From positions 184,767,741 to 184,831,740 of the forward strand of contig CM041465.1 of assembly GCA_023213395.1 (NCBI GenBank): a DNA stretch of 64,000 bases. The letters run 5' to 3'. Shown here in pieces: positions 34,266-46,206 of the stretch. The notes beneath the pieces were generated by a model. That model saw only the letters and a program-made list of their open reading frames with translations, had not been told where the DNA came from and did no database searches. Made by a program: the position numbers and the translations under genes. How positions within the stretch are numbered: the stretch's first letter is position 1; every line of letters begins with the position of its first letter. This stretch comes from Cycas panzhihuaensis. Lineage: Eukaryota; Cycadophyta.

Positions 34266-35577
34266 AAACTCACTTGAAGGTTCTAAAAAATGTTGAATAT
34301 ACGACAGTTCGTTGTCTCTATAATTATTCTACTTAACAAATTTATTTGGTACTATTAAACCTTTGTCTTCTATTATTATTATTTTATATATTATGTAATA
34401 CAATCTACATATTTGGTATTGTGGTTCGTGGCGATCTATAAAACTAGTGCGGTTAGTTGAGGCTCCATTTTGTATCAAAGCGTTGTCTCCATGTGTTTTT
34501 CCTGTTATTTTATGATTGTTCAATAGTTTACGTTTGAAATTTATATATATATTACATTTTGTTTATATACTCTTTCTACATGACCTGCGCACATCCTCCA
34601 TGTTGTTTCGGCACTGTGTGGCCTTTGCTTACTTTCCATTTAGCTTTTGATCGGCTCCAGGCAACTGCTTTGATGATTGGGCTACTTCTGGTAATTACAC
34701 AATACAAACTCTAAGTTTTTGCTATTATCTAAATATTTTATTTGTAATATGAGGATCAACTACAATACCTAGCTTTATTAGACTCTTGTTGCTTATTGAA
34801 CAAGTAAAACTATATAATATGATTGCTTATTCTGACCGTGGTTGAGTTCTCTTCTTAGTAGTGAAGACAATTTAAGTTTTCATCTTTGCGTTTGTGAGAT
34901 ATCTCTCTTTGAAGCTCAGCCTCTTTGCAGGTTTTTCAAAACCTACCGATCGACTCGTCTTTCTTGCATTTTTTGGCTATTTTTTCATTTATTTTCAAAA
35001 TGTTTCTTCATATAGTTGGATGCCCAATTCCTACACTCACAATAGGGTGATTTCTTTGAATTTTTAGTGATTAAATTGATCAAATCGATCGAACCTCCAC
35101 CTATTTGTCGCACAGTCTTTTATTACGTAAACATGCCCCTTTTTCTTTTCGATTTTATTAATATTCATTTATTTGTTACATAGTTTGTTAAATTCAATCA
35201 AAATTTATAATCTTTTAGCGATCGTGTGTTTTTATGTAGCTCCCTCTACTTAGCGTATGGTCATATGAGAGCCCCCTCGTGACCATAGTGCTAATCTTCT
35301 AAGGGATGGATTTAAAAGTTTCATTAGTTACATTTTTATAATTTTAGGGTTTAGAGAATTAATTATATTTTATAAGTTTTTGAAGTTCGCAACCCCCTTT
35401 GGACCTTAGTAGGTGGTTACGTTAGCCCTCATGTGACTAGGGGTTTTTTGTCTAAGGGGCTTAACCCCCCTCTTTTTAATTTGTTTATTATAAAAAGGTC
35501 CTTGTATTATTTCTGTTATATCTTATGATCCAGGAGTTCGAGTTTTGAAAGGTTGGATCTGTCAAAAAAGTATTTTG
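34266..35577. other. Interior of element I without coding sequence
   Basis: No gag, protease, integrase or RT is recognisable in these 1.3 kb. The region looks like leader sequence plus a deletion joint. Confidence 0.55.
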
Positions 35578-35941
35578 ATTATCTATAATAAAAGCAGAAT
35601 ACAAAGCAACAATTTTAGGTCCATGTGAAATAGTATGGTTACAACGACTTCTACATGATCTTCAAATATAATAGAAATGCCCTACCAAGATTTGGTGTAA
35701 TAATCAAAGCACCATTCAGATGATTTACAATCATGTTTTCCATGGTAGAACTAAGCACATTGAGACTCAACATCACTTCATTCGAGAATTGGTCCATGTA
35801 GATGAAACTGAGTTAGTACATTATAGCGCAGAAGACCAAACGTCAGATACCTTCACAAAGTCATTTAGAAAAATTAAGTTCTATAAATTTAGAGAGAAAT
35901 TTGGAGTTATGCATAATAGACATTATGGGGGAGAAAGTTAA
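35578..35941 (+). pseudogene. Element I: RNase H C-terminal remnant
   Basis: The + frame reads AEYKATILGPCEIVWLQRLL, then after two stops NNQSTIQMIYNHVFHGRTKH and FTKSFRKIKFYKFREKFG. This matches the last third of Copia RNase H, including the HGRTKHIE block. The stop lies in the first bases of the 3' LTR. The preceding pol is deleted, so the fragment is probably kept only because it is next to the purine tract. Confidence 0.88.
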
Positions 35942-36255
35942 AATAATGTCTATTTATTTGAACTATGTGCAAAGGCATCTTAGGAACTAGAGGGCCACCA
36001 CCAACCATCTCTAAGCCACCACAAGCCATCCTCGAGTTGACAAGGTAAGATTGTATTTTGATTTATTATTTTTTTAATTATTAACTAACGATCAAGTAGA
36101 TGCAGACTCCTGCCTTCCCAAAATCTATAAATATTTCAAGTGTACCACCTTGATATTTTTCAACATTGCCTTCGATTATTTGGAGATTTGTTGTAATGCT
36201 TCAACTATGGATTGATATGTGATTGTTTGATTTGCTCTGTCCTCTACAATATACA
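35936..36255 (+). repeat. 3' LTR of element I
   Basis: A 320-bp partner of 33932-34251, starting AGTTAAAATAATG (TG lost) and ending CAATATACA. Confidence 0.88.
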
Positions 36256-37927
36256 AAGCCTGCTACCACAAGTACAAATTTAGCAAGTTGGGAAGAAAGA
36301 GACAATACTGGAATAATAATCTTAAAACTCTCAGTTTTTTATCCCCTTCTCATTTATGTAGAAAAATTGACCTCTTCCTCTATAATATAGAAATGTTTTA
36401 AAAATCTATATAGCTAGAAGAATAAGGCCAAAATAATTGCCCTCAAGCAGGAATTATTCAAGTTATATATGAAAGAAATATACACAGTAAAAGGTTATTT
36501 CAATAAGAAATAATCTATTAAGTATTGGGGCTACCATCTCAGAACAAGAAGTAGTGGAGATGATAGCAAGTAAATTGTGAAAGTAATTTGATATAATTGT
36601 TAATACTATAACCAATAATAACCAGATTGACAAGATGACCCTTGATGCTCTAATTGGTTTATTATTGAGATAGGAGTAATTAAATAAACACTATGAAGAC
36701 TTGAGAGAAATAGAGGATGCCTTTGTGACTTGGTTAAACTTGTGACCCAGAGGACAAAGCTAATCCAAAAGAAGAGGACAGACTCTAGAAGGCAGGAATC
36801 CTTCTCATGGACAATGGCAAGACAGTAAGGGATGAGGATGCACAAATCTAAGGGATGCATAAATATACTATAATTGTGGTAAGCCCAGTTATTTTTCTAG
36901 TTCTTGTAAGGCATTTGGTTTTATTATCATTGTGGTTAGTCAAGACACTATCCTTACTAATTCCCTCAAAAGATAGCTGATATTCAAAGAGGGAAGTGAT
37001 CAATAGGGAATTACAGTAAGGAGCATATAGAAGAAGAAGAGGAAGAAACAATTTTCATTACTGCTCTTACTATAGGTCTTCAAGACAAAGATGTATGGTA
37101 CGTCAACTCTAGAGCATCCTGACATATGACCAGCAAAGAAGATTGGTTCCAGTCCATAGAACCCTATACCACCGACAAATCAGTTGAATTAGGAGACAAA
37201 TACCCCTTGGACATAAAAGGAGTTGGAACTATAGTTGCCAATCTATAAGGTAGTATAAAGAAAATTGAAAGTATATTGCTTGTACTAGGGTTAAAAGTGA
37301 ATCTTGTCTCAGTGTCATAGCTCAGCAAGAAAAAGTTAAGAACTATTTTTGACAAAGAAGGATACTGTTATATCCTGGATATAAAAAACAATGGTAATGT
37401 GATTGTGAAAGGCATAAGAAGTAATGACTTGTATAGGCTACTCTTTGATCCTATAATCCTTAATGTGGATAAAAGGGTTATACTATTGTAAATCCTGATG
37501 ATAATGATAGAATATGGCATTTGAAGTACAAGCATCTTCCCTTAGATAAATTAAAGTTAATGCAAAAAGGAGGCATGGTCAATGGACTTCCTTCCATCAC
37601 ATCTAATAATTTTATCTATAAAGGTTGTCAATTTGGAAAATAACATTAGTTTCCTTTTAAGGAAAGTGAATGGCAAACTCAAAACAAATTAGAGTTAGTC
37701 CATATAGATCTATGTGGACCTCTTACTCCACATTCAATTAATGGTTGCAGATATTTCTTAAATGTTATTGATGATCTTGTTAGGAAAGTGTGAGTTTATT
37801 TCCTTCATAATAAGTCAGAAGTTTTTTAGACATTCAAATAATTTAAAGTAATAGTAGAATTGGAATTAGGAGCCCAAATAAAATGCATCAGGTCTGATGG
37901 TGGTGGTGAATATTGTTATAATAAAGT
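36256..37927 (+). pseudogene. Copia H: gag (rest), protease and start of integrase (decayed)
   Basis: Gag resumes with TSTNLASWEERDNTG near 36275. A zinc knuckle near 36875 reads YNCGKPSYFSSSC and has lost its first cysteine (TAT for TGT). Protease follows near 37090-37370, with HMTSKEDWFQSIEPY-type and GVGTI blocks. Integrase begins near 37690 and ends with SDGGGEY at the insertion of Copia F. Frame changes and stops are frequent. Confidence 0.85.
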
Positions 37928-38442
37928 TGTTGTAATATTACTTTTGTAAACTCTCTTTATTAACCTTAATATATTAACACCTAATTATATAAAGTTTGTT
38001 GAAATAACAAACTACGCACTTCAACGAACTTTTCTCTCCTTAAAAGTCTCCTCCTATATTATTGGAGGTTGGTTTGTTTACCTGTTTGTTGAGTTACCAT
38101 CCATAGGTAGTTAGGTATAATATCTTAGCCAGATGAACATGGTACGTACAAATTAAGAGGAGGCTGACAGGTTTTCCTTTCTTGAAGGAAATATCGAACC
38201 TTAAACCAAATTTAAGAGAGAGGATGAGATCCTCATATAACCCTGTAATGTATATTTATTTTATTAATATATATTTATATTTCTGAGGTGGTTTTTCATC
38301 CCTTAATAGAGTTTTCCACCTGTCTACATATGGTGTTATTTGTTATTTGATATTTAATGCTTTTTACATTTAAATTATTCAGTTGTTAATTTATTTTTAG
38401 TCTTATTAACTTGTGCTAATGTTATTAACCATCTCTTCAACA
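37928..38442 (+). repeat. 5' LTR of Copia F
   Basis: A 515-bp LTR starting TGTTGTAATATTAC and ending CTCTTCAACA. The partner lies outside the window. The left edge is supported by the abrupt end of H integrase coding sequence. Confidence 0.82.
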
Positions 38443-38454
38443 TGGTATCAGAGC
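38443..38454 (+). other. Primer binding site of Copia F
   Basis: TGGTATCAGAGC, a perfect tRNA-iMet-type site, directly after the LTR. Confidence 0.93.
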
Positions 38455-40283
38455 AGGGCACCATAAGTCAATTTTTTTTCTAACACTACTAAGCACAAGA
38501 TATTTTTCTTAAAAGAGAACAATTGAAGATTCAAACTACATACTAATATCTACAACAGAACATAAAAAAGATTTTTTTATTTATTAATAATAAAAAGAGG
38601 TACAAATTTTGGATTTAAAACCCAATCATCTCTAGTTTTCTTTTGTTATATAGAAAATACAAGAAGGAGATTTAAGCTTTTACATGAATCAAAATAACTA
38701 GAACCACCTGTTACCAATTTATCAGTAACTACTATCAAGAAACCCTCACAGACATCTTGAAGATGTTACAAGTCGCCATTAAACACCATTTTAAGAAAAG
38801 TCATAATAGTTACAAAGATTAATTTTACAGTTTGAAAAGATGAAGCAGGATAGACAAATTTGTCTCCAAACGATGAAAGAAAGGTGAGTTTGAACACGCG
38901 AAAGCCATAGATGCAGGCTTGTAGCACCAAAGCCTTATAAACACCATCATCTGTGAAGAAAACTTTGTCAACACTAGCATTGTAAATACACAGAGGCCAT
39001 AGATAAAGAGTTGAAGCCATTCTGTGCTCAAAATGATTTGCCAAATGTAAAGACAATGGAGGAACTATTCACCAACAGAAGACGCCAATCGAATGCTAGG
39101 CAACTGGAGATTATAAAGATGCTAGAATAACATGGACACCATTCATCAAGCCAAGGTTTGAAAATACAAAGAAGGTGGAAGAACCAACCATCTTAAAGAC
39201 TATGTGGGAAGAACCAACCACTGTAGAGACTCCAGAAGGAAGGAACAATCGCTAGCACTGAAGACCCCAACTAAATAGTGACCCACGGTGAAGACCCCAA
39301 TTAAACACGAAGTAACAATAAGTGAAAACCCTAATTGAGAGGGTTAACTTTTCAGCATATATGAAAATCAACTCTCAATATGATCTGTTTCATATATAAT
39401 TTAGATCCGCCGCCAATATTCCTTAACCATAATCTTTTATTTTTTTAAATGTTTATTAAAATCAAATAACACTAAATTGTTACCATAAGTCCGTTAGCTC
39501 CCCTTGATGGTCAACACCCTGGTCACTTAAGTCTCCTACATGACCTCAGTCCAATTCCATAAAGGAGCTTGACCCTTACTTAGGTTATTTTTTTAAATTA
39601 ATTTTCACTCAAAGTGGGTACCTATGCCTTTTTGCTTATAACTTTCTCATACAGAGTCAGAATTCCATTTCGAAAGAAACATCAGATTCTTGACTTAGAT
39701 ACAAATATTTTGGCTAGTCTTTTAAGCCTTTTGGACACCATTTTAATCTGTAGATATTCGTTCGAAGTCAAGTCTTCTACTCAACCTAATAAGCTTAGGT
39801 ACATGCCTCTAACTTATAATTTTTTTCACACTTTTTTAATATTATTACCTTCATCTATATACAAATTAATTACTTTTCAAATATATTAAGTGCCTATATT
39901 ATTTCCTTGAAAAATTCATCATGATGTAACTGAGTCATTATTTCACTTTATTATGCAAATGATATTACAAAACATGCAAACACTTAATTTATGATTTAAT
40001 TCACTAATATGGAACTGTCATATGCTTAATTATTTTTTCTCTCTCAATCATTTCATTAAAAATCTTATAATTCTTGATCAATGATTATTAAATCTTTAAT
40101 GTTAATAAAATTTTGTATGTTAATGGCAAATAAACTTAAAGTTTACCTTTAAGATATTCCATGTCTATAATTAAGTTTATTACTATGATCTATTTTATTT
40201 GTTAATTCACCTACAGTCTGCATGTCCTAATCTCTTCTATTTTTTTCTTTAAGAGGATCTCTGATCATCATTTTGTTCCCAAT
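38455..40283 (+). other. Copia F leader, with short tandem repeats
   Basis: A 1.8-kb stretch without a recognisable domain. At 39177-39234 there are two 30-bp units with GGAAGAACCAACCA, and at 39260-39310 two units with GAAGACCCCAA. Minus-strand open frames at 38766-39056 have no recognised product. Confidence 0.5.
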
Positions 40284-41388
40284 ATGGCACTCATACCAAG
40301 GACAACTTCCGGTGTACCAATTCTAGTATTAATAGGCTCAAATTATGCTGACTGGAAAAATAGAATATCCTATCAGCTTAAACAACAGAAAACTCTAGTG
40401 ATATATTACAAGTAAGTTTGTAAAACCCAAAGATGAAATATCAGAAGCTTATATAGTCTATCTAATGAACTGTGATGGAGCCCTAGGCACCATCCTAAGC
40501 TCACTTTTCCTAGATATTTGTAGGTAGTTCTCTAATACAGATGATCTTGCAACTGTATGAAAAACTCTAAAACAGAAGTATGATAAGGTTGACACACAAC
40601 AGTTAGCTATTCTAGAATAATAAATGCACAATCTAAATTATGAAGACTTTGCTAAAGTTGAAGATTTTTTATCAAAACTTCAACTCATTAACAAAGATCT
40701 AGTAAATTGTATTAAATCTTCCACAAAAATAGGTGATAAAGTGGTCATTGTAATACATGCTAAAGATGACGATACACTCTTTCATCTTGCAATTAATAAA
40801 CTTCCAAAATATTTTAATCTTTTCAAAATTTCTAGACAACAAGCAAGACATCTACCAACTACCTTCAATAAACTAACGAATCAGCTAATTGAACATCAAA
40901 ACATATTGATTAAGACTGGAAAACTAAAAGATCCTTCACAGGCTCTTTTCTCCAAATCATAACCAATTACTAAATTTAAATATCAAAACAATTATTAAAA
41001 CCATCCAAAATTCTAAAAACCTCATAGAGGGTCATCTACTCCAAACAATCATCATCATAACACTAAGTATTTTGGATTACCTAAATCATAAAATACCTCT
41101 AAATAGCCATTCCTAAAAAGGAATGCTATCAATACTAATCCTAATTAAAATATTAGTTGTGTGTAGTGTCATAAAAAGAGACATACTATTGATGCCTGTA
41201 GGAATAGAATTACCTCTTAAGCCTGGAAAGCTTCTAAGTGGATAAGATCATGATCCCATAATTCCTACCATTCCCTAATTGTGACCACATCAGCTCTTTC
41301 AACACCTGCCACTCAACCACCCTTGTGGATTCTCGATTCTAGTACCTCTCATCACATGATAGGACACCAAAAATGTCTCACTTTTGGA
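40284..41388 (+). pseudogene. Copia F: gag and start of protease (decayed)
   Basis: ATG at 40284 opens MALIPRTTSGVPILVLIGSN, followed by the typical YADWKNRISYQL. The central gag part is open at 40624-40962 (FLSKLQLINKDL, INKLPKYFNLFK). A zinc knuckle near 41157-41203 has the C..CHKKRHT....C spacing with one stop. Protease begins near 41320 with WILDSSTSHHMIG, where the usual DSGA reads DSST. Element T interrupts it at 41389. Confidence 0.87.
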
Positions 41389-44166
41389 TGTACGTCTACG
41401 AGATAGCTACCTAACTGAGTAGGAATAACGAGGGCGGTCAATGACACTACTAGGTGCAGACAAGAACCTACGAGTAAGGCAAATATCACGCAGGGCACCC
41501 TGTGCGCTGGAGCACGAGTTCGGGACCTGTGGATGGTATCCAACTACCTAAAGGTGGTTCCCCACTTCAGTTAAGAAGAGAGGAGGCAGAAGATTAACCC
41601 AGGTAAATCTAGGAGAAGGATCCTCCCAGCTTTGGATGGCCGAAAGGGAAAGGAGAGAACCCCTTGAGGGTTTCCCTATAGTAAAGGGAAATGAGTAAGG
41701 GGTAAGTAGGTGAGCAATCTACGAATAAGATCTTCTCGGTTATCCAGCTAGGCGGAAGAAAACTGAGGGAGGATGAAGGGAATGGGAATGATTGATCGAT
41801 CAAGAGTTCCCTCATTTGAAAGAGCAATAAAGAGAAAAGAGAGTGCTATGACGTACGCAAGTAAACTGAACTAAGCATAACAAGTCAATAGGGCAAGGGT
41901 GAAGTTTACAAGGTGAGGGGAAAGGTTAAAAGGGGAAGCTTTCTAAAACCTTTTCATATGATAGATATAATGCATGAAATGTAACAAACGGAATATAAAC
42001 CAAAAGAGAGAGTCGGTTTCCCTTTTCCTTTCAAATGATCTAATTACTATCGTGTAAAATCTTTTAAAGAAAAGAAAATGAAGTAGAGCGAGAGCACATA
42101 CCCAGAATGGAGACGCGGTTGAAGCGGCAATGTTCCCACAAGGTATCCAAGATCGCCCCACAAAGCACGGCGAACGAGAGGGTTCACGGTAGGATAACGC
42201 GTGGGGCTTCCTTACCTTCCCCAGAAGAGAAAATAGAGTGCCAAGAAAGGAAAAAAGGAAAATGATGGTAGCAAATGAAATGCTAAAATAAAATATAAGT
42301 AAAAGCACTTACCCGCAAGAGAGAAGAGGAGGAAATCCCTTACGCCTTCCGTGTACCTGTAAGTAAGCACAAATATCCCTTTCCAAGGAAAGGAGGCTAA
42401 TAACACAAAGTGGAGTTCCAATAACACGTGCGTACATATCTGAAAGACAAGTCTCTATATCTATATGTTAGTGTATATGAACCATAAGGTTGCAACAATA
42501 ATATATAGAAAAACAAACTACTCAAATGAACAGTAAGTAGATAAGTTAGCCTCGGAGGGGCCCACCTCTCGCAAAGAGCAACCCTACCCTCCCTCAAGAA
42601 GCCACAAGGCAGCGAGGGTATGGCTGTAAGGCTAGCTGAAAATGGGATAGCATAGATGTAAAAGAGTCCAAATCAAAGCTCAACAAGGACGGGGTACTAT
42701 GAGGAGCAAACCAGACCGTTGAAGAGAGGATTGAGCCAAGAAAGGTAACTGGGGCTTATGCGTTGCCTGGATTAAGGAAGTGAGCCCTCAAACCAGTGCT
42801 GCAACAAGTGTCAACATTGATTTCAGTGGCTGGAAATAGCCTACTAAACCCTTACTCCTCTCCAAGAGCAGCACGGGGCAAAAAAGGAGGTTTGGAGGGC
42901 AGAAAGCCTCTTAGGGAGCGTAGAAGGTGGTACGGAATCCACCCAGCTCTATCCCAAACCTTATGTATCCCTCTTGACTACTATCCTAAGTGTGAAACAT
43001 AAGAAAACAGGCCCTAAATAGTAGGGAAAATAGTCCAAGACAAAGACAAGAAGCAACCTCCAAAAGCAAGATAAGACAAGCTAGTGTAAACATGCAAAAC
43101 TGGGCATAAATTGGGCAAAGGAAAGACACTAAATCAATAAATACTTGTAGAGAAGATAGGAGGCATTTGCCTCTGTTAAAACCTATTGGAAAGGGGCTGA
43201 GAAACCTGTAGAAAGACTATGGAGCAGCAGGTATAAAGCCCCTACTAAGATGGTTGAAGGAAAAAGCTTGCACTTGAGACTGCTTGATGGTTGCCTGGGC
43301 AAAGAAATCCTAGAAACTCTTCAAGGAAGCCCTCTCCAAGGTGTGCAAGGGGCTGGGAAGGTGTCACAGCCGAACCACAGGAGAGCTGGGTGCTGGAGAG
43401 TAGTTGCAGTCCCAAACAACAAAGGAGCAATGGAAACAATGTATGCAACAGATGCGTTTTTCCTTGTGATCCTTCCAAAATGAGGCCAAAAGATCCCTAA
43501 AATGAATTAGGTATGACTTAAATACCCAGCCCCAACCCTAATCGAGTGATTAAGGCGCAACTAGCGGTGAGTTAAGTTACGAGACACGTGGCAATTCTGC
43601 AATAAATGCGAGAATTGCCATAGTGGATTTTTAAAAATAAATTGTGACAGTCACATCGCGGTATACTTCGTAGTACCATGGTAAATCTCACGGTACCGTG
43701 AAATCTGCTGCAGTGCGGGACCAGAGGCTAACCCTAGCCCAAACAACTAGCTTGGTCTGTGGGCCAGTGACCAAGGAGGCTGCTAGGGGGCAAGGCCACC
43801 TGCCTAGAGGCAGACAAACTAACAAATGAGCCACAGGGAATAATAATAGGACTCAAAGGTGCAATAAGTCGACCAAACGACGATGGATCATCGCACAGGC
43901 AGGGATGATACGAGCCAAATGGGTCTTAAGGTGAGTAGGGCAGAATGCAAGAAATGACGTGGCCACCAGGGTACCACACTCGCTGGGAATGTGCCCCCGC
44001 TATAGTTGTCATAGGCTAGATAGGTGTAGATGATAACATGACCATCTACGAAGTCATAGCATGCAAGCATATACTCATTACAAAAGAAAACAATAATAAG
44101 GTGAGGAGCATACCTGTACTTACTTGATTCGACCACTTCGTATCCATTCCCAGGAGTTAGGAAACA
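41389..44166 (-). repeat. 3' LTR of element T
   Basis: A 2778-bp LTR, minus orientation, paired with 55298-58053. On the minus strand it starts TGTTTCCTAAC and ends near CGTACA. Differences from its partner are mostly transitions. It has a TCACGGTACCGTGA palindrome (43688-43701) that the other LTR lacks. The open frames inside it are not genes. Confidence 0.9.
43688..43701. repeat. Perfect 14-bp palindrome in the T 3' LTR
   Basis: TCACGGTACCGTGA, preceded by CCATGGTAAATC. The same CCATGGTAAA-CACGG arrangement recurs in the hairpin at 45979-46016. Confidence 0.85.
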
Positions 44167-44178
44167 CTACCCCCTTGG
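44167..44178 (-). other. Polypurine tract of element T
   Basis: The minus strand reads CCAAGGGGGTAG directly before the 3' LTR start TGTTTCC. Confidence 0.75.
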
Positions 44179-44581
44179 CAGCAGAGCCTCGCCACTCAGA
44201 AGCATGGTGCGATGACGAATGCTGGCAACACAACTGTCAATAGCACATATGTATGTAGATATATAAACCAAGATCATAACAGTAGTCAAGGGTGTCAGCA
44301 AGTGTTATGGCAGAACGCATGGATACGAAGGTAGAGGTGGAGACAACATAGGCCGCCATGTGCCACACCGGGAATCGATCAGAATACGAGAGGTGAGGGG
44401 GTTGCCCCCACCACAAAAGATGCAAAGAGATGTGCGTAATCAAGTAGAAGAGATGAGTAAATAGAACTGGTAGTCGCCATTGTTTAACCTCATTAGCGGC
44501 TAAGTTTCATAGGTGTGAACGGATCGTAAGAAGATGAGCATGATGGCCTAGGGCTTGGGTGACAGAGTGACCAGACAAGCC

Positions 44582-45013
44582 TTAGGGACGATCAGCAAAA
44601 AGAGGAAGGTGACGCTCAAGGATGAGGCAAACGAGACTATCTGCCTCAGCATTTAGGGCCCAAGGAATGTGTTGAATGTCAACAGATGGGAAACAAGCCA
44701 GGAGAGATCTGGTGGCTGAAGCAAGGGTTCTCAAGTGAGGGCATCGCACGTGGTAAACCTGGGTGAGATGGGACACCACAACCTAAGAGTCATAAAGCAA
44801 AATGATAGGTCTGTGATGGAAATGGAGAGCATCGGTAAGAGCTTCAATGACAACTATGTACTCATCTTCATTATTAGTAGCCTCTAGGAGGAAGATCCCA
44901 GAGCGCAGTAAATCATGTCCGGAGGGGCTGCGAAGAATCCACGCAGTGGCAGAAGATCCAGGGTTACTGTGGCTTCCACCGTCGGTAAAAATGTAGAGGG
45001 ACATGGGTGACAT
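44582..45013 (-). pseudogene. Element T: second, archaeal-type RNase H (aRNH), one internal stop
   Basis: Minus strand from a possible ATG at 45013. The RVT_3-type fold shows LYIFTDGGSHSNPGSSATAW, LEATNNEDEY, IILLYDS and, after a TAG at 44783-44785, VVSHLTQVYHV, SVDIQHIPWALNAEADSL. The four catalytic acids (D of TDGG, E of NNEDE, D of YDS, last D of AEAD) are all present. The TAG replaces a residue commonly Gln and fits CAG to TAG. Tat-type elements carry such a domain in addition to the ordinary RNase H, usually between RNase H and integrase. Here it lies about 3.7 kb past the end of integrase, beyond the antisense gene. It would degrade RNA in RNA:DNA hybrids. Confidence 0.85.
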
Positions 45014-45531
45014 AAAGTCCTAGTAGTAACAAACAATAATGGAGCGAGAGAGAGAGACTCGAAAGGTAGGCAATAAGTGGTCATAAAGGGTAGGAGGACC
45101 TAGCAATGAGGTTACCCAAGGACGAGAGCAGGCAGTCCGACCACTACCTGAGAGCAGGCAGAGAAGAGGCACCCTAGAGTACCAAAGGTCGCTTGGGGAA
45201 GCAAAACATACCCCCAGATGGGGGGGAGCATTCCCTTCGGAGACCACAGGAGCAGAAAAGAGCTGTAGAAACGAGTCCAAGATGGCGAAACGAGCCAAAC
45301 GAGTATAAACTCGGGTATGCATGGGAGCGGCACGTAAAACGAGATGGAAGGGCCCTACAAAAAGTGTAATGATGGGGTGCCATAAATGTACTTGTGAGAA
45401 AGAGAAAAAATAGCACCAAAGGAGCGCAACGGGAGGCAGGACCAGAAGACAAATGTGATCAAGGAAACGGGGCGGTCCCAACGGCTGTCGTGAGAGCAAA
45501 AATGGAGGTAGTGCCCGTCGGAGGCCCCGCC

Positions 45532-45538
45532 TATATAA
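45532..45538 (+). promoter_or_regulatory. TATA box of the antisense gene in element T
   Basis: TATATAA, inside CTATATAAGG, lies in a GC-rich setting and points toward the opposite-strand gene that starts some 0.6 kb downstream. A canonical plant TATA box here suggests an internal promoter independent of the LTR. Confidence 0.5.
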
Positions 45539-45941
45539 GGAAATTCAACAGAAAACAGATTCATTTTTACCGACTCTCGTGAGAAACCAGAGCCATTCCC
45601 TTACACAGCGGAGTGCCACCCAACTTCAGAGGCACGCAGAAGGAGATCAGACCGTTGGATCGGAGCTCAGAGACAGTCACTGAGACCATTAGAGTGAGAT
45701 GGCGATAGCCAAACTAGATCCAGTGAGTGGATCCTATGAAACCCATCCCATTTCACAACTTTAATTTGAACATTTTTTATTGATTTCCATGTAGTTTTTG
45801 TGCCCCATATGGGCAAACAATGGCCTCTCAGAGTCTGAATTGGACCCAGAAAGAGGAGGGACCTGAGCATTAGGGAGCCCTGGTCCCGGTGGGCCCCACA
45901 GGGGTCCACCCAAGAGATTTTTTTCATTTTTTGGGGCAGAA

Positions 45942-45966
45942 CCCCCCCCCCCCCCCCTTTAGGGGG
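45942..45966. repeat. C16 tract followed by TTTAGGGGGG
   Basis: Sixteen C residues (45942-45957), then TTTA and a G6 run. The C and G runs could fold back on each other. Tract length may be affected by sequencing error. Confidence 0.7.
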
Positions 45967-45978
45967 GTTCTATTCATT

Positions 45979-46016
45979 CCATGGTAAAGATCACGGTGCC
46001 GTGATCTTTGCCATGG
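45979..46016. repeat. 38-bp hairpin, 18-bp arms
   Basis: CCATGGTAAAGATCACGG and CCGTGATCTTTGCCATGG flank a two-base centre, with one mismatch (a G:T pair in RNA). It lies between the antisense TATA box and the plant mobile domain exon. Confidence 0.9.
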
Positions 46017-46041
46017 AGTCCCAATCGCCACGGGACCTGAG

Positions 46042-46069
46042 CTAAACTTTGCGGTACTGCGAAGTTTAG
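46042..46069. repeat. 28-bp hairpin, 12-bp arms
   Basis: CTAAACTTTGCG and TGCGAAGTTTAG flank GTAC, with two mismatches that would be G:U in RNA. It lies 26 bp after the first hairpin. Confidence 0.8.
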
Positions 46070-46206
46070 TGTGGTACGAAGGCAAATCTGTAGAAAAAAG
46101 AAGATGGGGGGCCATGAGGCCCTAAATCTCAATTAGACAGAGCTAAGAGATAGCCAGAAGGATAGAGGACTAACATAGGCTTGACTTTGTCTATTTTGTA
46201 GTGTTG

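Larger units (their letters stand above)
33932..36255 (+). mobile_element. Element I: Copia deletion derivative
   Basis: A 2324-bp element with 320-bp LTRs (33932-34251 and 35936-36255), a primer binding site (34254-34265) and a purine tract (TGGGGGAGAAAG) before the 3' LTR. Of the coding region only the last part of RNase H remains (35578-35941). The flanks AATCT and AAGCC are a doubtful target-site duplication. The host gag of H reads on across the insertion. Confidence 0.87.

Noticed and set aside
41380-41388. Clear target-site duplication for element T
   Set aside because: ACTTT and ACTTC are similar, but four bases between the left copy and the LTR are unexplained; left as uncertain.
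43245-43500. Overlapping frames on both strands in the T LTR, recurring at 56899-57390
   Set aside because: They recur because the LTRs are repeats, show no domain and are broken differently in the two copies.
45942-45957. C16 run as an assembly gap or functional G-quadruplex
   Set aside because: It is a plain homopolymer; length may be a sequencing artefact and no multiple G-run pattern surrounds it.
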